Assembly (NCBI GenBank): GCA_036524155.1
Contig: DATDCV010000223.1
Span: 1-12,728 of the forward strand
Direction of reading: 5' to 3'
From: DATDCV01 sp036524155
Lineage (GTDB): Bacteria; Verrucomicrobiota; Verrucomicrobiia; Limisphaerales; UBA8199
Length of the DNA: 12,728 nucleotides
The translations under genes and the position numbers were made by a program. Below, in pieces: positions 1-6,414 of the stretch. The notes under the pieces were generated by a model. That model did no database searches, was not told the DNA's origin, and worked only from the letters and a program-made list of their open reading frames with translations. The stretch's first letter is position 1. Each line of letters begins with the position of its first letter.

Positions 1-115
1 CGCCCACGCCACAATCCCAGAATGAGAACTGCTGGCAGCCTCGACGGTTGATTTGCCTGCCGTTCCGGCTAGACTCCGGTCCTCCCCGTGTCGGATGGCC
101 CGGGGTCCGATACTG

Positions 116-673
116 ATGAGCCACGCATACGAAAGACCGTTATACCGCCCGTTCGGCAGGGTGCGGTACCTATTAGCGCGCGGGGCCGCAATCTGGTTCG
201 GCCTTGTCACAACCAGTTGCCATACCCCCAACACCCCGGCCAGAACTGAGGCTGCCGCCTCTGGCACGGGCGCCGTCCAAATCCGGGGCGTCACGCCTGG
301 CCAAATCTCGCAGGCAGCCGCCGAGATTTTTCAGAAGCACGGCTATACGCCCGGCGGCAAGCGCACCGGACCATTGGTTTTCGAGAAAGAAGCCAGCAAG
401 TGGAGCAATTTGGCTTACGGTAACTGGACCGGAGGCATTCCGATCTGGATCCGGGTTAGGCTCGCTATCCTCCCAGCCGGGGAAGCGGAACACACCCTGC
501 AGTGCCGGGCTTTTCGAGTGCGCGACAAAGGCGGCGCCACCGAAGAAGAACTCAAAATAAGCAAGTTAGACAGCGGTCCCTACCGGAAACTGCTTGAGGA
601 AATCGCGTCCCGGTTTCAGCCGCCGTCGGGAGGGCCTTCCGCGACACCGCCCCAGGCCGGACAATCCCCCTAG
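116..673 (+). CDS. Putative lipoprotein of unknown function
   Basis: I do not recognise a named family. The start at 116 (185 aa) is preferred over an in-frame ATG at 53 because it places an Arg-rich n-region (residues 11-22) directly before a hydrophobic stretch (about 23-31) that ends in a cysteine, C35, in the context VTTSC. This resembles a lipobox but is imperfect, since position -3 is Thr. No clear Shine-Dalgarno precedes either ATG. The body (about 50-165) reads like one small alpha/beta domain: an amphipathic helix (ISQAAAEIFQKHGY), then strands with LVFEKEASKW, an Asn/Gly/Trp-rich turn (LAYGNWTGG), and alternating hydrophobics (IWIRVRLAIL). The last 20 residues are Pro/Gln/Ser-rich and likely disordered. 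Inference: an exported, membrane-anchored protein. The gene stands alone, followed by a palindromic repeat and a gene on the opposite strand. Confidence 0.6.
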   Translation: MSHAYERPLYRPFGRVRYLLARGAAIWFGLVTTSCHTPNTPARTEAAASGTGAVQIRGVTPGQISQAAAEIFQKHGYTPGGKRTGPLVFEKEASKWSNLAYGNWTGGIPIWIRVRLAILPAGEAEHTLQCRAFRVRDKGGATEEELKISKLDSGPYRKLLEEIASRFQPPSGGPSATPPQAGQSP

Positions 674-692
674 CCTAATGTGTCACACGTGC

Positions 693-770
693 GGGGTCGG
701 AGCGCCGAACTGCTGTCGGCTTGTGCGGTCCGAGCGGTTTAAGCCGACAACATGTCGGCGCTCCGGTTCG
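693..770. repeat. Intergenic palindromic repeat, copy A of the GGAGCGCCGA family
   Basis: Perfect inverted arms GGAGCGCCGA (699-708) and TCGGCGCTCC (755-764) enclose a second inverted pair, TGTCGGCTT (714-722) and AAGCCGACA (741-749), so the whole segment can fold into one interrupted hairpin. The same two arm motifs in the same order occur in the longer element at 5416-5527. This is therefore a dispersed repeat family and not a local terminator. No convincing flanking direct repeat was found around this copy. It occupies most of the gap between the lipoprotein gene and the convergent DUF2007 gene. Confidence 0.75.
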
Positions 771-840
771 TCCCCATCCCGTGCAAAGCCAGCATTCGGG
801 CCGGCACCCCCGGGGAGGCTGTGAGGACGCAAATTAGTCC

Positions 841-1107
841 TCAGCAGCAGACTGGCTCGTGGTCGTAATCCGATTCGTCAATGTCCGAGACCGGGCGCCG
901 GGCAAAGCCCATGTTGCGCTGCACGCACAACATCAACGCGCGGTGGCAATCCCCATCGTTGCGGATCCAGAGCTCGGCCTCGTTGGATGCCGGTTTGGGG
1001 TCACGACGAAAGCCATTGTGAATTTCGCACTTTATACCCGCATTAGTGAACTCGCGGCTCAACTCTTGGACCTCCAGGCTGTCAGACGAGAAGAACAACA
1101 TTTTCAT
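841..1107 (-). CDS. DUF2007-type small protein (putative signal-transducing protein)
   Basis: An 88-residue protein beginning MKMLFFSSDSLEVQELSREF. Residues 1-60 fit the DUF2007 pattern: a first strand, a helix that counts as one 'copy' of a regulatory-site-like fold (LEVQELSREFTNAGI), a strand with KCEIHN, then the family-typical ELWIRNDGDCHRALML segment. The reading frame is open further upstream to 1242, but that extension runs through a terminator hairpin and is unlike the family, so I place the start at 1107. A second ATG at 1101 is equally possible. No good ribosome binding site is visible. The C-terminal tail (about 65-88) is acidic and ends in Cys-Cys, which is unusual. The role is not established: family members are described only as putative signal transducers. 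It lies downstream of the M42 peptidase gene but is separated from it by a terminator. Confidence 0.7.
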   Translation of the reverse strand: MKMLFFSSDSLEVQELSREFTNAGIKCEIHNGFRRDPKPASNEAELWIRNDGDCHRALMLCVQRNMGFARRPVSDIDESDYDHEPVCC

Positions 1108-1199
1108 AAATTCGACGCGTAGGCAGCTTCGCGCCGTGTCTAAAGGCCTGCAATCCAGGGCAAACCTGGAAATCGTCCCGGGGTTTTCCGGGGCCGAGG

Positions 1200-1234
1200 G
1201 AAAGAAAGAGACGGCTCCTTGCGGGAGCCGTCTC
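1200..1234 (-). terminator. Intrinsic terminator downstream of the M42 peptidase gene
   Basis: An 11-bp perfect stem, GAGACGGCTCC (1208-1218) against GGAGCCGTCTC (1224-1234), with a 5-nt loop. Read on the minus strand it is followed at once by TTTCTTTC (1207-1200), the expected U-rich tract. It lies about 70 bp past the stop of the M42 gene and ahead of the DUF2007 gene, so DUF2007 probably needs its own promoter or read-through. Confidence 0.8.
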
Positions 1235-1242
1235 GTTACCAC

Positions 1243-1262
1243 AACCCAACCTAACCCAACCT
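1243..1262. repeat. Short tandem duplication AACCCAACCT x2
   Basis: Two exact 10-bp units, 1243-1252 and 1253-1262, between the M42 stop codon and its terminator. No function is evident. Confidence 0.6.
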
Positions 1263-1305
1263 ATACTGCTTTGACCGCGTTGGGGGCTGCGGCGTTCAAA
1301 CGTTC

Positions 1306-2376
1306 TCAAATTCTTACTTTGAATTCCTCTCCGTGTTTGAGGGAAACGGCAAAGGCGGCGAGCAGTTGCGGGATCAACTCCAGGTCTTTGAGGCTGACGA
1401 CCTCGACGGGCGAGTGCATGTAACGGTTGGGCAAGCTGATTAGCCCGCTGGCGATACCGCCGCGAGTCCAGAAAATGCCATCGGTGTCGGTGCCGCTCGT
1501 CGAAGACATCGCCTCGTGCTGCAGCGGGATCTTTTTCGCTTTCGCCACTTGTTCGATCCGCGCGAGCACTTCCGGGTGATTACAGCCGCCGTGAGTAATC
1601 GTCGGCCCGGCGCCGACCTTGATGTCTCCGTGCTGCGTTTTGCTGATGGTCGGGTAGTCGGTCGCATGGGTGACATCGACCACGATCGCTACGTCGGGAT
1701 GCAGGGAGTAGGCAATCTGGCGCGCGCCAAACAACCCCACTTCCTCCTGCACATTGGACACGGCGCACACCTCGGCCTTCAAACCAGTTTTGGATTCGCG
1801 CAGCAGCCGTAATGCTTCGACCACGGCGAACGTGCCGACGCGGTTGTCGAACGCTCGGGCCACCGCCAGGTCGCCCCGCAATAAATCGAACTCGTCGGCC
1901 AACGTAATGGGGTCGCCTACCTGCACCAGCTTCTCGACCTCCTTGCGGTTGCCAGCCCCGATGTCGATAAACAGATCGTGTATCTTCGGCGGCTTGGGCT
2001 CTTTCTCGTCTTTCATCAAATGCGGGGCGATATTGCCGACGACGCCTTTGACGGCGCCGTCGCGCGTGTGGATTACGACGCGTTGCGCCTTGGTGATCGC
2101 CGCGTCTACGCCCCCCATCTTTCGCACGAAAATAAAGCCCTCGTCGTTGATATAACTGACCGCCATCGCGATTTCATCGGCATGCCCCGCCAGCATCAAG
2201 CGCGGCTTTCCCCCTTTGTTCAGCACGGCGACGCAGTTGCCGTAGGCATCCGAAAAAGTCTCGTCCGCGTACTGCCGGGCGTAATCAAGCCAAACGCGCT
2301 GGCCTTTGACTTCGTGGCCCACTGGACTTGGGGTGTTGACAAGTGTCCTGAGGAACTTCAGTGATTCTTCACGCAT
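1306..2376 (-). CDS. M42 family metallo-aminopeptidase
   Basis: A 356-aa cytoplasmic zinc/cobalt aminopeptidase of the M42 family (glutamyl aminopeptidase/TET, FrvX, also annotated endoglucanase M). It would remove N-terminal residues from peptides, usually as a large tetrahedral oligomer. Expected metal ligands and catalytic residues are all present with family spacing: H65 and D67 in AGHADEIAM, the bridging D177 in RAFDNRVG, the catalytic pair E211/E212 in VQEEVGLFGA, D234 in VVDVTHATD, and H321 in NRYMHSPVE. The SGTDTDGIFWTRGGI segment (about 294-308) is also typical. Length is normal and there is no signal peptide. The ATG at 2376 starts right at the conserved N-terminal helix, although only a weak GCGG precedes it. 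It lies 117 bp downstream of the GH42-like gene on the same strand, so co-transcription is possible, and is followed by a clear terminator. Exact substrate preference cannot be told from sequence. Confidence 0.9.
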   Translation of the reverse strand: MREESLKFLRTLVNTPSPVGHEVKGQRVWLDYARQYADETFSDAYGNCVAVLNKGGKPRLMLAGHADEIAMAVSYINDEGFIFVRKMGGVDAAITKAQRVVIHTRDGAVKGVVGNIAPHLMKDEKEPKPPKIHDLFIDIGAGNRKEVEKLVQVGDPITLADEFDLLRGDLAVARAFDNRVGTFAVVEALRLLRESKTGLKAEVCAVSNVQEEVGLFGARQIAYSLHPDVAIVVDVTHATDYPTISKTQHGDIKVGAGPTITHGGCNHPEVLARIEQVAKAKKIPLQHEAMSSTSGTDTDGIFWTRGGIASGLISLPNRYMHSPVEVVSLKDLELIPQLLAAFAVSLKHGEEFKVRI

Positions 2377-2493
2377 CCGCGAAATCTATGCGCCGGGCAA
2401 CGAGACGCAATCCCAAATCAAGCACCGCAGGAGACGAGGACGATAGCACGGCCAGGGCAATGCCAAACATCTCTTCCCGGCCCCCGCCCACCC

Positions 2494-4563
2494 CTACGTC
2501 GCCGCTTCCGTTTTGTGGCCATGCTCGTCCAGCACGAGCACCCCGTGCGGCTGCAGGTCGTAGTTGCCGGAGAACGTATCGCCAGTGAGGAAATCGTGCA
2601 TCGGCTTGAAAAACTGGATGCGCATCGGCGAGGTCTGGTGGTTAAGCAGGAAAAACACCCGGGAGCCATCCTTTTCCCGCATGCTGACTTCGACGTTGTC
2701 CGGAACCTTGAGCAACGGGTGAAGGTTGCACATCTGCCGGAGCCAGACGACCAGGTCGCCGTAAAAATGCTGATGGCTCAGCGTGCCGATGTAGATGGCC
2801 TTGCCCAGACCGTAGCTGTGCAATGTCATGGCCGGGCGGCCGGAGTAAAAATCCTTGGCGTAGGTCGCCAGCACCTGGCAGTCCCGCGGTTCGATGATGT
2901 CGCACCACAACCGGGCCGGGTGCAAATGGCTCGTAGGGAACGTGCCTTTGAAAACGAGATGGTTTTCTTCCCCCGGCGGGAGCTGATCAAACTCGAGCAC
3001 TTCGAGGCCGAACAAATCCGTCAACGAATTCGGATACCCGGTATCGGGCGCGATATTATGCTCATCCGCCAGGCCGGTGTTGAAAGTCGAGACGAGCACA
3101 CCCCCGTTTTGAACGTAGAGCTTGAGCCGGTCCGCCTCACCATCTGCCAGCAGGTGCAACGACGGAGCGATGACGATCCTGTAAGCGGAAAGATCCTCGA
3201 CCGGGCGGGCGAAATCGACCGCGATGTTGCGGTCATGCAACGCAGTATAGAACAGCAGGATATGTTCTCGGAGGTTGAAATGGCCGTTGGGTTGATTGGG
3301 CTGCTGCAGCGCCCATTCGTTATCGTGGCTGTAGAGAATCGCCACTTCCGACTTGACCCGGGTCCCCTGGAGCGACGGAGCCAGCAGGCGCATTTCCTCT
3401 CCGAGTTGCGCGACCTCTTTGAAGACGCGGCCGTCTTTTCGCGCGTTGTGCGACAACACGGCACCGTGGAATTTCTCGGTGCCGAAGCGGGGCTGGCGCC
3501 AGCGGAAAAACAGAACGGCGGTCGCGCCGCGCGAGACGAGCTGGTATGTGAACATGCGCAGAACGCCCGGACGCACGAGCGAGTTCACGTCCTGCCAGGT
3601 AACGTTGCCGGCTTTGTGTTCCATCACCCAAAAACCGGCGTCGCCGTCCGGAGTGCGGATCCCCGATTTCTTGAGCGAGCGCAGCATGTCGATTTCGCAG
3701 GCCAACTCCGCGGACTTCGGTTTCAAAGCGGCGGTGCTTTCGATGGAAACGAAATCGATCACCTCGGCCAGGTCGAAGTGGTCGAACCGGTGGATCAGAG
3801 GCCGCAGGTTGGTCGTGACGGGACATTTCGGAGTCGCTTCGTGCAGGAGGTCAGCCTGCATCCTGGCGAATTGGACGATCGTATCGCTGCAAAACCGGCA
3901 CCAATCGAGGACCAGGGCTGGGTTATGCGGCGCCGGCGCCGCCATGGGCATCGGCACTTCCTGCCAACTCGAGACGACCTGGCCCCAATGGCGCAGCCCC
4001 ATAAGATTGTTCAGCTTTTCGATTGTCTCATACTTCGCCGCAAGCCAACTGTGCCAGTCCCGGCGTGTGTCTTCGTTGAACGAGGCCTCGGTGAAATTGC
4101 CGCCCAGACCGTTGTCAATCTGCCACGCGATCAGGTGCGAGTGGCTGCCGAGCGCGGCTGCCATCTGCGTGACGATTTTTTTCGAGAGGTCCCAGTACAC
4201 ATCGCTATTCAGGCAAGCGGCCCGACGCGTGCCTTCGTGCCTGGTAAGCCCTTGCTCGTCGATAGGAAGAATCTCCGGGTGCTTCCGCGCCATCCAGGCG
4301 GGCGGCGCGGCTGTCGGCGTCGCCAGCACGATCTTGATGCCGGCCCGGCCAAGGATGTTCATCGCCCGCTTCAACCAGGCGAACTCGTATTTGCCTTCCT
4401 CAGGCTCGCACAGGCCCCAGGTGAATTCGCCCATCCGCACCACGTTGACGCCCGCAGCCTGCATCAGCTCCGCGTCGCGTTGCCAGGCAGCCTCAGGGCT
4501 CTCAGCCGTGCCTCCATAGGGGAAAACCCACTGTTCGGGATGGTAATCGACGCCGAAATACAT
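2494..4563 (-). CDS. GH42-type beta-galactosidase homologue lacking the usual acid/base Glu
   Basis: 689 aa with the full GH42 layout: (beta/alpha)8 barrel (about 1-385) opening FGVDYHPEQW, a trimerisation/Rossmann-like domain (about 400-600), and a C-terminal beta domain (about 620-680). GH42 enzymes release galactose from beta-galactosides by a retaining mechanism with two Glu. The nucleophile candidate E315 (VMEHKAG) is present. At the acid/base position, where the family has WQxDNE, this protein reads WQIDNG, so the Glu is Gly152, encoded by GGT at 4108-4110. Changing GGT to a Glu codon needs two substitutions, so a single sequencing error is unlikely. No signal peptide is seen, so it is probably cytoplasmic. 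The start at 4563 is chosen because AAAGGA lies 7 nt upstream; the ATG at 4569 would leave only 1 nt. It sits 99 bp after the alarmone hydrolase gene and before the M42 gene. Family assignment is firm; beta-galactosidase activity is doubtful. Confidence 0.85.
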   Translation of the reverse strand: MYFGVDYHPEQWVFPYGGTAESPEAAWQRDAELMQAAGVNVVRMGEFTWGLCEPEEGKYEFAWLKRAMNILGRAGIKIVLATPTAAPPAWMARKHPEILPIDEQGLTRHEGTRRAACLNSDVYWDLSKKIVTQMAAALGSHSHLIAWQIDNGLGGNFTEASFNEDTRRDWHSWLAAKYETIEKLNNLMGLRHWGQVVSSWQEVPMPMAAPAPHNPALVLDWCRFCSDTIVQFARMQADLLHEATPKCPVTTNLRPLIHRFDHFDLAEVIDFVSIESTAALKPKSAELACEIDMLRSLKKSGIRTPDGDAGFWVMEHKAGNVTWQDVNSLVRPGVLRMFTYQLVSRGATAVLFFRWRQPRFGTEKFHGAVLSHNARKDGRVFKEVAQLGEEMRLLAPSLQGTRVKSEVAILYSHDNEWALQQPNQPNGHFNLREHILLFYTALHDRNIAVDFARPVEDLSAYRIVIAPSLHLLADGEADRLKLYVQNGGVLVSTFNTGLADEHNIAPDTGYPNSLTDLFGLEVLEFDQLPPGEENHLVFKGTFPTSHLHPARLWCDIIEPRDCQVLATYAKDFYSGRPAMTLHSYGLGKAIYIGTLSHQHFYGDLVVWLRQMCNLHPLLKVPDNVEVSMREKDGSRVFFLLNHQTSPMRIQFFKPMHDFLTGDTFSGNYDLQPHGVLVLDEHGHKTEAAT

Positions 4564-4570
4564 AAGCATG

Positions 4571-4576
4571 TCCTTT
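4571..4576 (-). promoter_or_regulatory. Ribosome binding site deciding the GH42-like start
   Basis: AAAGGA on the minus strand, 7 nt before the ATG at 4563 and 1 nt before the ATG at 4569. The spacing favours the inner start. Confidence 0.6.
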
Positions 4577-4662
4577 CGTTCGCGTGCGGCTCACCCCCAC
4601 TCTAATCAGCCCGGGCACGCCCCGCAAATAATAATTGGCCGCCCTCTCAGCCCACACTCCGG

Positions 4663-5283
4663 TCAGGGTTCAAGGAAAAGACTCATTTTTTCCGCCGCGA
4701 TTCGGTCGAACAGCCGTTCCAGAGGGGCATTAACACCTCGCAGGCCCGCCACCACGTCTCGCCCCCACTCGACGTAACGCCGCTTCCGTTCGACGGACCA
4801 CCCGACCGGGTCTGAAACCGTAAGGTCGATTAGATTCGCCGTCTTATCAGCGAGCTTGACCAATTTTGCGGCAGGCGACAGGCGCGGAGCGTGCTCGATT
4901 TGCAGCTCCTTGCGCCGAGCTTGCGGCAGACTCTTGTCGTCCGTCAACTCCTCGACGACGTGCCGAACCTTCGAGCCGAAATGCTGATCCAATTCCTCGA
5001 TGGTGGTCTGCGTGTCCTCCAGCGTGTCGTGGAGAATCGCCGCCTGCAACGTGCAAATCTCCGAAACGCCAGCGACACGCGACAGCAACTCGGCAACGGC
5101 AATCGGATGATTGATATAGGGGCTGGCCTCCACCCCTTTGCGCCTTTGGTTGGAGTGTTTGTGCGCGGCAAAATGCAGGGCCGCAAGCAGTCCTTGGGCT
5201 ATCGCGAAGGGTTGCTCCGTCGCTGATTCTGTACCGTTGCCGACTTCCCCAACAGTTGGAGCTTTTATCTTCAACACCCCCAA
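4663..5283 (-). CDS. MESH1-type HD-domain alarmone hydrolase (small alarmone hydrolase)
   Basis: 206 aa. It matches stand-alone (p)ppGpp hydrolases of the SpoT HD/MESH1 kind, which convert ppGpp to GDP plus pyrophosphate using Mn2+; human MESH1 also acts on NADPH. Characteristic segments in order: AAHKHSNQRRKG with ligand H43, PYINHPIAVA, ILHDTLEDT with H85/D86 and catalytic E89/D90, the FG-x-VRHVVEELTDDK stretch, then VKLADKTANL with D146, and DPVGWSVERKRRYVEW. No synthetase, TGS or ACT domain is present, so this is a single-domain hydrolase. The reading frame begins with TTG at 5283, 5 nt after GAAGG; GTG at 5277 is an alternative. The N-terminal extension of about 25 residues before the first HD helix is longer than in MESH1. 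A strong GAAGGAG upstream serves a four-codon ATG AGA AGG TAG at 5297-5286. The gene stands 99 bp before the GH42-like gene. The fold and activity class are clear; substrate among alarmones or NADPH is not. Confidence 0.85.
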   Translation of the reverse strand: MGVLKIKAPTVGEVGNGTESATEQPFAIAQGLLAALHFAAHKHSNQRRKGVEASPYINHPIAVAELLSRVAGVSEICTLQAAILHDTLEDTQTTIEELDQHFGSKVRHVVEELTDDKSLPQARRKELQIEHAPRLSPAAKLVKLADKTANLIDLTVSDPVGWSVERKRRYVEWGRDVVAGLRGVNAPLERLFDRIAAEKMSLFLEP

Positions 5284-5285
5284 CC

Positions 5286-5297
5286 CTACCTTCTCAT
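5286..5297 (-). other. Four-codon minigene upstream of the alarmone hydrolase start
   Basis: ATG AGA AGG TAG, preceded by GAAGGAG 5 nt upstream, ends 2 nt before the TTG start and is out of frame with it. It could feed ribosomes into the TTG by re-initiation, or be chance. It is seen directly; any role is inference. Confidence 0.3.
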
Positions 5298-5407
5298 GAA
5301 GACTCCTTCAACCCCCCGCCAGACGTACCGCGCACCGGCACGCGTTCAGCGCCCTTCGAGTGTCACGACCGACCGACCGACTCCCCCGGAGAAGTCCAAC
5401 CGCAGCC

Positions 5408-5535
5408 TTTGATTCGTATCCGCTCAGTCTTGGGTCGGAGCGCCGAGTTGCGCTCGGCTTACACGCGGCCGTCGGCGCGGTTAAGCCGATTAAAAATCGG
5501 CGCTCCGACCCAAGACTGAGCGGATACTTTGATTC
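5408..5535. mobile_element. Miniature inverted-repeat element B (112 bp) with 8-bp target duplication
   Basis: The element proper spans 5416-5527. Its first 31 bases (5416-5446, beginning GTATCCGCTCAG) are the exact reverse complement of its last 31 (5497-5527). It is flanked on both sides by TTTGATTC (5408-5415 and 5528-5535), which looks like a target-site duplication. A 9-bp reading, CTTTGATTC, is possible if the outermost base is shared. Inner arms GGAGCGCCGA and TCGGCTTA match repeat copy A at 693-770. It has no coding capacity, so any movement would need a transposase supplied elsewhere. Confidence 0.8.
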
Positions 5536-5559
5536 CGCAACTTCTATTGCGTTGCCTCT

Positions 5560-5698
5560 ATTCTTTTGCAGCGCGTATGCATGAAGCCTCAGAAGGGGGC
5601 GGGGACGGCCTCGTCCCTGCGTTGGTTGAAATGATAGCAGCTCCAGATGGGGACGAGGCCGTCCCCACCCCTTTCATGCATACGCGCTGATTCTTTTG
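5560..5698. mobile_element. Miniature inverted-repeat element C (121 bp) with 9-bp target duplication
   Basis: The element spans 5569-5689 with perfect 17-bp terminal inverted repeats, CAGCGCGTATGCATGAA at 5569-5585 and its complement at 5673-5689. Both sides carry the same 9 bases, ATTCTTTTG (5560-5568 and 5690-5698), immediately adjacent. Inside the termini a second inverted pair, GGGGACGGCCTCGTCCC near 5600-5617 and GGGACGAGGCCGTCCCC near 5650-5666, continues the hairpin, with about 8 extra bases in the left arm. Ends, size, target duplication and lack of a gene fit a MITE. The ends are unlike those of element B 33 bp away, so two families are present. Confidence 0.85.
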
Positions 5699-5949
5699 CC
5701 AGCGCCGGGTTTTTGAGTCCTCGTTCCAGGAGTATCAATCCCTTTTGACTGCCAACCGCGCTGCGGGAGCGGAATAACTCGTCGTTTGACATCCCGGCTG
5801 CGGTTTGGCAGCGTCGGATCACAATGACCGGGAGCAACCGACAAGTCTCCCTCACCGCGGGATGCCGAAAAGAGTCCGGGTTCCATCTGACGATCAACCG
5901 TGAACCTTAACCTCCGACACCGAATCCCAACTCCGCTTCAGAGTGATCT
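5699..5949. other. Intergenic remainder, no convincing gene
   Basis: The gene-free stretch 5284-5949 holds the two miniature elements, a four-unit CGAC run (5366-5381) and this segment. Two overlapping minus-strand frames are open here (5589-5897 with a TTG start, 5674-5886 with ATG), but neither has a recognisable domain and both run into element C. It presumably holds the promoter of the ferredoxin gene, which I cannot place. Confidence 0.4.
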
Positions 5950-6327
5950 ATGGAAAACCTGAATTCAGTCGTCAACTCGCGCGGGCTGCTGAAGTACCGG
6001 CGGCACATCTTTCTTTGCGCGGATCAGACGGAGCCGAAATGCTGCACGAAAGAGCAGGGCCTTGCTTCGTGGGAATATTTGAAGACACGGCTGGACGAAC
6101 TGCGCCTGACCGGCCCAGAGCCTCTGGTGTACCGCACGAAAGCAAACTGCCTCCGCATTTGCATGCGCGGGCCGATCGCGCTCGTGTATCCGGAAGGCGT
6201 GTGGTATCACTCCTGCACCCCGGAAGTATTGGAGCAGATCATCCAGGAACACCTGATCCACGGCCGGGTGGTGCGCGCCTACGCGTTTGCGGACAATCCG
6301 TTCCTCAACCCGTCGTTGAACCGGTAA
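5950..6327 (+). CDS. Thioredoxin-fold [2Fe-2S] ferredoxin-like protein
   Basis: 125 aa. It matches the small (2Fe-2S) ferredoxin domain proteins related to the thioredoxin-like ferredoxin and to the NuoE C-terminal fold. The four candidate cluster ligands are C23 (FLCADQTE), C31 or C32 (PKCCTKEQG), C67 and C71 (NCLRICMRGP). The segment GPIALVYPEGVWYHSCTPE, followed by a helix ending IIQEHLIHGRVV, is diagnostic of this family. No signal peptide, so a cytoplasmic electron carrier; its redox partner is not indicated by neighbours. It is the only plus-strand gene in the middle of the window and ends 87 bp from the convergent DUF2950 gene. The ATG at 5950 has only a weak upstream AGAG. An overlapping frame starting at 5943 has no family features and was set aside. 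Confidence 0.85.
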   Translation: MENLNSVVNSRGLLKYRRHIFLCADQTEPKCCTKEQGLASWEYLKTRLDELRLTGPEPLVYRTKANCLRICMRGPIALVYPEGVWYHSCTPEVLEQIIQEHLIHGRVVRAYAFADNPFLNPSLNR

Positions 6328-6414
6328 ACATCTTCGGCCGATGGACCAACTGCATCCTGCCGGATAATCAAGCCACCCCCGTGGCCTCCTTAGGCGCCGT
6401 CCGTGAGTCAGGTA

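Noticed and set aside
1108..1242. N-terminal extension of the DUF2007 frame
   Set aside because: The extra 45 codons run through the terminator of the M42 gene and do not match the family; the start at 1107 is preferred.
2515..4605. 696-codon open frame on the plus strand opposite the GH42-like gene
   Set aside because: It mirrors the GH42 gene over its full length, has no recognisable domain, is rich in Arg/Gln/Asp/Val without structure, and is explained by the codon bias of a GC-rich gene on the other strand.
5416..5527. CRISPR or attachment-site interpretation of the paired repeats
   Set aside because: There are no regularly spaced direct repeats with spacers; arms are inverted and flanked by short direct repeats, which fits miniature transposons instead.
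5589..5897. 102-codon minus-strand frame with TTG start
   Set aside because: No recognised domain, a competing open frame covers the same bases, and its end lies inside element C. Kept only as a finding about the insertion.
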